Shown piece by piece: positions 8,417 to 12,837 of a stretch of DNA of 12,837 nucleotides. The translations under genes and the position numbers were made by a program. Source of the DNA: CAYRFQ01 sp964423615 (GTDB taxonomy: Bacteria; Planctomycetota; Planctomycetia; Gemmatales; Gemmataceae); assembly GCA_964423615.1 (NCBI GenBank), contig CAYRFQ010000153.1, positions 1 to 12,837 on the forward strand, in the 5' to 3' direction. Positions within the stretch are counted from its first letter, which is position 1; each line of letters starts with the position of its first letter. The notes under the pieces were generated by a model that saw nothing but the letters and a program-made list of their open reading frames with translations, was not told the DNA's origin and did no database searches.

Positions 8417-9120
8417 CTACTTTGGTTTTTCCTCTCCTACCGAAAGGGGAGTACGAGCAACTATCTCACCATCGACATTGATTGTTAAACCTACTTCCCG
8501 TTGCCATTCTTCCAACAGCGATGGAGGGGCACCTTTGACTGGATCGTCTGACATTCTATCGAAGTGTATTGTCTCCAGGTTGGCTGAATTAGGACTAGGT
8601 CGAACGACAACCTGGATGCTTTTTGCTCCAGGATCTAAGAATCGGAAAGTGCCATCAACTCGTGGAGCTGGCAGCAAACGGCTAGCAAGATGTTTCCTGT
8701 CCTGGTCAAACAAGTGCACCCAATTCCTCGAAGCCATCACAATTCGAGTATCGTTTGGGCTGAATGCCGCTTTATTTATGCGTGATTCTAGGCGAAGTCG
8801 TTTGCCGATGGGCTTTCCAGTTTGTGTGTTCCAGAGCTGAGTCGAATATAGTTGTCAATTCTAAATGTGGGGAAATCAATAGGCTTGGGTCCCTTGCCGA
8901 CGTTGACCAAGAACTGTGGAGAGTAATTCTTGTTAAATCTGAGCCAGCCGAATGTAGCCCCTGCGTTAGTCCAAACTTGCACATTTTTCTTCGCTAAAGG
9001 CTTCGGAGTGGGGTGTAGACTCGGTTTGCTTGCGAACGTTCTTGTGTTACTCACCAAGAGACAGAGAAACACAGAAATCAAAGAGCTTTGGACAATCCAC
9101 TTTAAAATGCTGAGTCTCAT
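8417..9120 (-). pseudogene. Frameshifted secreted protein with degenerate WD40 segment
   Basis: Two overlapping reading frames fit one broken gene. The first (8788-9120, 110 residues) has GGAG 6 nt before its ATG and a clear signal peptide (basic start, ILKWIVQSSLISVFLCLLV, then A-x-x residues). It reaches DNYIRL and then runs into unrelated sequence. The second frame is open from about 8854 to the stop at 8417. It reads LWNTQTGKPIGKRLRLESR, then AAFSPNDTRIVMAS, and ends with LLEEWQREVGLTIN, a tail resembling those of planctomycete WD40 proteins. Removing about 5 nt (within 8834-8842, where CTC is repeated as CTCAGCTC) joins DNYIRL to WNTQTGKPIG, a normal WD40 strand-d motif, giving about 232 residues. 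That is far shorter than a full propeller, so earlier blades also seem lost. The alternative is two small genes, the second starting at GTG 8740. The WD40 lipoprotein gene lies 38 nt upstream. Confidence 0.6.
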
Positions 9121-9158
9121 GAGTTACTCCATTCACGCTTTCGCCTTCGTGTGTGCGG

Positions 9159-10430
9159 CTATTTTGGAAGTTCCTTCCAGTTTTGAAGATCCCACACACT
9201 GACTGTGTTTGAGCCTCCGCCCCAGACGAGGTACTTCCCATCTCGGGAGAAAGCTACGCTTCCGCTAGGAAATCTCGCACTCACAATTGGGGGGGGATAC
9301 ACAGACGCCATCTTGATGGTAAACACCTTTCTCCCGGTCTTCGCGTCCCACACTTTGATCTCACTAAACAGCGTTTGCGTCTGCCAATCGAAGCCCATTC
9401 CTCCACTGGCAATCCGTGTCCCATCGGGTGAGAACGCTATGCTGAAGATGCGGCTCGTTTGATTTTTCATAGTGGTCAGGACTTCGCCAGTCTGCGCATC
9501 CCAAATTTTGACGGTTTTGTCATCGCTTCCTGTGGCGATCCGTTTGCTGTCTGACGAGATCGCCACGGAATTGACAGCGTCCGAGTGTCCTTTGAGAGTG
9601 AGCAACTCCTTGCCAGTGTTCGCGTTCCATACCATGGCTGTCGCATCCTCGCTTCCGGTGACGATATACCTCCCATCAAGTGAGAACGCTAAACTCCGAA
9701 CATCGCAACTTAAATACAGGAGATAGTTCTGAAGGGCATCGCCTGAGAATTCCCTGATCGCACGGTGACCTTTAATATGCAGCTCTTTCTTTCCCGTAAT
9801 CGGGTTGCGAACCTGCACTTCACCCCAGACTTCCCGGCCCAACCCACGAGCCATGCCGAGTGATCTGAGCGGTCCAACTCCTCCACTCCCAGCAGCGATG
9901 CGTTTGCAATCTGGGGAGAACGCAACACTCAAGACTGGCTTTGTGTGGCCCTTGAAGTTGTGTAATTCGTTTCCCTTGTTCGCGTCCAAAACCTTGACCG
10001 TCTTGTCTTGGCTTCCCGTTGCGATCCACTTGCCATCAGGACTGTAAGCTATGCTGGAGACTTTGTGAGCGTGACCTTTGAGACGGAATACTTCTTGAAA
10101 TGTTTTCAGATCCCAGACTTTGACTTCCCCTTCTTTCAGGTACCAGCTTGCACTGACAATTCGTTTGCTGTCAGGAGAAATCGCCACACTTGTTACAGGC
10201 CCCGAGTGGGCGAAGGTGCCCAACAGCGAAGGTGGTTGTGTCGCCTTCTGCTTTGGGCTTTTCTTTGGCTTCTTCTCCTCGTGCTTGAATGGTTTCTCTC
10301 CTTCCCATTGTTGTGCTCGTTCCCCCGTATTTTTTACGTTCGAACAGGATGTGCCCGAGATCATCGAGGTTGTGAGCAGGAAGGAGAAAGCGAACCACCA
10401 TAGGCGGGGTTTTCGATGTTGATAAGTCAC
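9159..10430 (-). CDS. WD40-repeat lipoprotein-like protein, seven blades
   Basis: 423 residues from the GTG start. The N-terminus is a lipoprotein-like signal: basic HRKPR, hydrophobic LWWFAFSFLLTTSMI, then SGTSC with Cys29 as the likely acylated residue. The residue at -3 is not the usual Leu, so lipidation is probable rather than certain. A Lys/Pro-rich linker (about 40-68) leads to seven WD repeats at about 72-115, 116-157, 158-217, 218-276, 277-318, 319-369 and 370-420, with motifs such as SVAFSPD and VKIWDAQTG. Seven repeats make a complete beta-propeller, a protein-protein interaction platform presumably on the periplasmic side. Blades 3, 4, 6 and 7 carry insertions. No enzymatic domain is visible. 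GTG 10430 is preferred over the in-frame ATG 10496 because GAGGAGGAG lies 6 nt upstream and the signal peptide then begins at residue 1. The frameshifted WD40 remnant follows after 38 nt. Confidence 0.9.
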   Translation of the reverse strand: MTYQHRKPRLWWFAFSFLLTTSMISGTSCSNVKNTGERAQQWEGEKPFKHEEKKPKKSPKQKATQPPSLLGTFAHSGPVTSVAISPDSKRIVSASWYLKEGEVKVWDLKTFQEVFRLKGHAHKVSSIAYSPDGKWIATGSQDKTVKVLDANKGNELHNFKGHTKPVLSVAFSPDCKRIAAGSGGVGPLRSLGMARGLGREVWGEVQVRNPITGKKELHIKGHRAIREFSGDALQNYLLYLSCDVRSLAFSLDGRYIVTGSEDATAMVWNANTGKELLTLKGHSDAVNSVAISSDSKRIATGSDDKTVKIWDAQTGEVLTTMKNQTSRIFSIAFSPDGTRIASGGMGFDWQTQTLFSEIKVWDAKTGRKVFTIKMASVYPPPIVSARFPSGSVAFSRDGKYLVWGGGSNTVSVWDLQNWKELPK

Positions 10431-10445
10431 AATGATCTCCTCCTC
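10428..10445 (-). promoter_or_regulatory. Shine-Dalgarno deciding the GTG start of the WD40 lipoprotein
   Basis: GAGGAGGAG (10445-10437) lies 6 nt before GTG (10430-10428). The longer frame from ATG 10496 lacks such a site and would place 22 polar residues before the signal peptide, so the GTG is the better start. Confidence 0.75.
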
Positions 10446-10808
10446 GCAGGACGTGTCTATCCTAGTATGTGTCAGATTTTGCGGATTCCAGTTCATTGTG
10501 TTCTGGTTCCGCTTTCACACTCGAGAATTGCTGATCTTTCAACGTCGTTCTCCGAACAAGATTCTGTTGTTCATTCGTCGTGGGGGAAAATCAGAGCCGA
10601 TCGTTGCTCGTTGGACAGACAAGACATAACTGACGCACAGGATCACAACAAAATTTCCTGCTTCGAGGGCTGCGGCAGATAATCCCGATTTACACTTAAA
10701 AACTCCACGAGTTCAACGAAGTGGCTTGGTTGGAGAATCAACTTCACAGTTCGGTCGAATAATTATCCATTTGCACTTTGTAGTACTTATTATGTCTAGA
10801 ATGGAAAA
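10431..10808. other. Intergenic region between the WD40 lipoprotein and the upstream bPH-like gene
   Basis: This 378-nt gap holds the strong ribosome-binding site of the WD40 gene at its left end. I see no RNA gene, long repeat or clear intrinsic terminator. Weak promoter-like hexamers occur on the minus strand (for example TTGAAC, 16 nt, then TGTAAA near 10680-10710), but they are no better than chance. The gap is long enough that the WD40 gene probably has its own promoter here. Confidence 0.4.
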
Positions 10809-11480
10809 CTACTCCAATCTGGCAAGCTGTTTGATCATTTCGAAAATAACCACTGAAGGTTGCTCCAAGCCCTGCACGTCCACATTAATTTCTCGCGGTT
10901 GCTGCGTCGTCTTGATGTGCACAGTCGCAGCGGTCTCGATAGCATTTTCTTGCAAGCTGGTAAAATGAGCTGATTGGATTTCGGGCCACTTGATTTTGAT
11001 GGTGGACTGAGGATTTGGATTGTATGTCAAGCCTTCCGGATCAAAGATCAGTTTTGGCGAGTCGTCAGTAAACTTAGTCCCGTATTGACAGGCGACCCCC
11101 AAGCCCAGCAGGGCTATGGGAACTCCAACGACTGCTAACCCCCAACCAGCCTCGAACGCAGCTATGATGTTCGCGATTCCCACCATCAGGAGAATCAGGC
11201 CACCGACGATGCCAAAACTCGTCGCTCCTTTCGAGTACCGCAGGATAATCTCAGGTTTGACGGATTGTGTCTCGGGCTCATCGAGAGTTTCCAACGGGTG
11301 TGCGATTGATTGCTCCTCAGTCTCTTGTTCTTGGAGTGAGATGGTGTCTTGATGCGCATTCGACATTTCTAACAGATGAGCGAGCTTCATCCCGTAGTGC
11401 AGCTGTTCCTGCGGACTTAGGAGTCCCTGGGACGGAGACGTTGTTTCCTCAAGGGACGGAATAGTGTTCTCCCTTTTCAT
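10809..11480 (-). CDS. Two-helix membrane protein with bacterial PH-like domain (second of two)
   Basis: 223 residues with no recognised name. The first 75 residues are polar, Gln/Glu/Ser-rich and probably disordered in the cytoplasm. Two hydrophobic spans follow (about 86-108 and 111-131), then a soluble domain (about 142-222) with PKLIFDPEGLTYN, IKIKWPEIQSAHF, a beta-rich middle and the final helix VVIFEMIKQLARLE. The D-x-EGL ... W-x-E-I ... (V/I)x-GL ... helix pattern matches the protein at 5734-6333 in the same order and spacing class, although overall identity is low. The longer N-terminal tail is particular to this copy. The ATG has AGGGGG 5 nt upstream. It is the most upstream intact gene of the minus-strand series. 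Function is unknown; a membrane-anchored sensor or immunity-like role is possible, but I would not assert either. Confidence 0.85.
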   Translation of the reverse strand: MKRENTIPSLEETTSPSQGLLSPQEQLHYGMKLAHLLEMSNAHQDTISLQEQETEEQSIAHPLETLDEPETQSVKPEIILRYSKGATSFGIVGGLILLMVGIANIIAAFEAGWGLAVVGVPIALLGLGVACQYGTKFTDDSPKLIFDPEGLTYNPNPQSTIKIKWPEIQSAHFTSLQENAIETAATVHIKTTQQPREINVDVQGLEQPSVVIFEMIKQLARLE

Positions 11481-12168
11481 GATGTCCCCCTAACGTCTGA
11501 CATGTTCTAGGCAGGGTCAATCTTATAGCCCCCACGGTGATCTCATTCAAACGAGGAACCTCTATCTTGACAATTGACCTCGCCAAGTGAGGCGTTGCAG
11601 AAGGTGGAGGCCAACAACGAATTATCAAAGGTTGTATCAGCAACTGGAGTGCCAAAATACCCGGATCTTGTGAAAAGTTCTGAGATCATGAAGAACACTC
11701 GAAAAAGGATGGGGCAGGGATTTGGTTTTTCGGTTGGTTGTTCGCCAATGGCTAATTCCCGCCGTTGGGGGACCGGTTGAATTCGGAGGAGCCTGACTCA
11801 GTGGCTGTTGCTGGAATACCCCGTGAAGGGGTCTATTTCCTATGAAGGCCCTGCCCAAGATGAAGCCTGCTGAGAGTAGCAGAATGAAGGCTATCTGTTC
11901 TCACCTAATGCGGTCCCTGCAGGTTCCGAACGACCTCGTTACTCACGAAAATGTGCGATTTGGCACGGTTGACTGTGCGGACTTGGCATGCCGGCACTGT
12001 ATTCTCAACAAATGGACGTTTGTGAGCAAATCAGTGCATCTCTTCCGAAGGATGCTTGATGAACTTTCTACTCTGACTTAGAGATTTGATGATGACGCAA
12101 TACTCGCAGCGAAATGGAGTCTCGAACAATCAATCCGACGAGGCTTCGAGCCTTTAGGACTTGTCAGC
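11481..12168. other. Gene-poor region with a possible decayed membrane-protein fragment
   Basis: No intact gene is convincing in these 688 nt. On the minus strand a frame open from about 11900 to 11637 begins with a hydrophobic stretch (IAFILLLSAGFILG at about 11850-11891) and a Gln/Pro-rich linker (QQQPLSQAPP). It then turns into sequence without protein character. An in-frame stop lies directly before the hydrophobic stretch and there is no start codon with a ribosome site. This could be the end of a lost membrane protein. Other short open frames on both strands overlap one another and have no ribosome sites. Given the clear pseudogene next door, decay is a reasonable reading. Confidence 0.4.
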
Positions 12169-12579
12169 ATGCCAATTGGGACACTCCAGAAGAGATGACG
12201 CAGGACCAGCATTCAGCTGTCCGTACCTCGTTCTCACTCGCCTTGCCAAGTCGCCCATGACGGGATCGCATCGATGCAGATGCCAAATTCCAGGATCTCG
12301 TACCCGCCCGACAAATCCAAGAAACGAGCGTTCTGCAAGTCCGAACACGTCGAACCCGAGATGCCGTATCTCGATCGGAACCACGACATTGTCGAGGCGT
12401 GTGATCTGTTTATTGCTGCCCCAGGAAATTAGACCGGGGAGAAACTTCGATCGGGGACCTGGACAACTGTGCGTTTCGCTTGGAAGTAAGGGAAGCCAAT
12501 CACCAGTATGCGGCTCGATGGGACTCAAGAATTGGAAGGAGACGTCGAATCCTTCCTTCAACAGGAAGAGTTGGAATGA
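12169..12579 (+). pseudogene. Decayed SLOG/Rossmann-like family gene
   Basis: Pieces of one protein are readable across two plus-strand frames. One frame has an early MPIG at 12169. A second resumes at 12195 with MTQDQHSAVRTSFSLALP, an in-frame TGA at 12258-12260, and then IDADAKFQDLV, a damaged form of an HGDCxGADxxFxxL nucleotide-binding loop. After a deletion and a frame change near 12301 comes YPPDKSKKRAFC, then PYLDRNHDIVEACDLFIAAP. A TAG (12430-12432) follows, then EKLRSGTWTTVRFAWK, a TAA (12487-12489), then GKPIT and LDGTQELEGDVESF, ending at TGA 12577-12579. The order GMT ... HGDC ... PP-RAFC ... YL-RN-DIV ... LIAAP ... RSGTW-T-R-A ... GKPI is that of small SLOG-superfamily proteins with a Rossmann-like fold, whose exact role is mostly unknown. 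It is the only recognisable plus-strand coding sequence in the window and cannot give a full protein. Confidence 0.78.
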
Positions 12580-12837
12580 CACCTCTCGACTATTGCTGTC
12601 TGGTTGCTTCACTGGGCCGACACAAGAACACTGTTGAGAAAGTCGAAACGCACTTATTCAAGTTTCGCACAAATCGCATATATTTTCTTCGCCCAGAGAT
12701 CCGAAAGCAGACCTCTGCCGGTTATGATTTTTGGATCGTTGAACCGGACAAAACCAGGGTCTCGGTGGATCATCCCGCCCGACTTAGGATACAAAATTTA
12801 TTAACTGTCGCATTTGTCAGGAACAGCACGATAATTC

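Noticed and set aside
11574..11780. 68-codon plus-strand frame with a helical-looking N-terminal half
   Set aside because: It has a TTG start without a ribosome site, and the opposite strand is equally open over the same bases, so coding strand and reality cannot be decided.
12154..12637. Long open frames on both strands (minus 12154-12612, plus 12161-12637)
   Set aside because: Both are out of frame with the readable SLOG remnant and have no protein character of their own.
12654..12773. 39-codon minus-strand frame with some protein-like composition (ending CAKLE)
   Set aside because: No ribosome site, no family recognised, and too short to support. The remainder of 12580-12837 shows nothing else.
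1..12837. CRISPR arrays, tRNA or rRNA genes, complete insertion sequences
   Set aside because: No regularly spaced repeats, no cloverleaf or rRNA signature and no transposase motif were seen on either strand.

Overview
The window looks like bacterial chromosome, most likely from a planctomycete. The clues are the coding style (about 45-52% GC in stretches counted by hand), a long HEAT-repeat protein, a lipoprotein-like WD40 propeller with AFSPDG blades, a decayed WD40 relative, and a very large YD-repeat protein. This assignment rests on gene content alone, because no rRNA or other marker gene is present.

All intact genes are on the minus strand, so transcription runs right to left. In that order they are: a two-helix membrane protein with a bPH-like domain (10809-11480); a seven-bladed WD40 protein with a lipoprotein-like signal (9159-10430); a frameshifted secreted/WD40 remnant (8417-9120); a HEAT-repeat protein (6402-8225); a second, divergent two-helix/bPH-like membrane protein (5734-6333); a TPR protein (4089 to 5567 or 5603); and a polymorphic toxin of about 1328 residues (106-4092). 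The toxin carries a PAAR-like tip, a DUF6531-type start, an RHS/YD shell and a C-terminal AHH-type nuclease. The TPR gene and the toxin gene overlap as ATGA, with a strong Shine-Dalgarno sequence inside the end of the TPR gene, so they are almost certainly co-translated.

The right-hand 1.36 kb has no intact gene. It contains a clearly decayed plus-strand gene of a SLOG/Rossmann-like family (12169-12579), with frameshifts, an internal deletion and two in-frame stops. Next to it is a 0.7 kb stretch with only a doubtful membrane-protein remnant. No six-frame ORF captures the SLOG remnant as a whole.

The most promising reading is a toxin-delivery locus: a PAAR-RHS nuclease effector with a translationally coupled TPR partner (candidate chaperone or adaptor), preceded by envelope proteins of unknown role. 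The expected immunity gene is not in the 105 bases left after the toxin stop, so it should lie beyond the left edge if present. Links between the upstream HEAT, WD40 and bPH-like genes and the toxin are inferred from orientation and spacing only.
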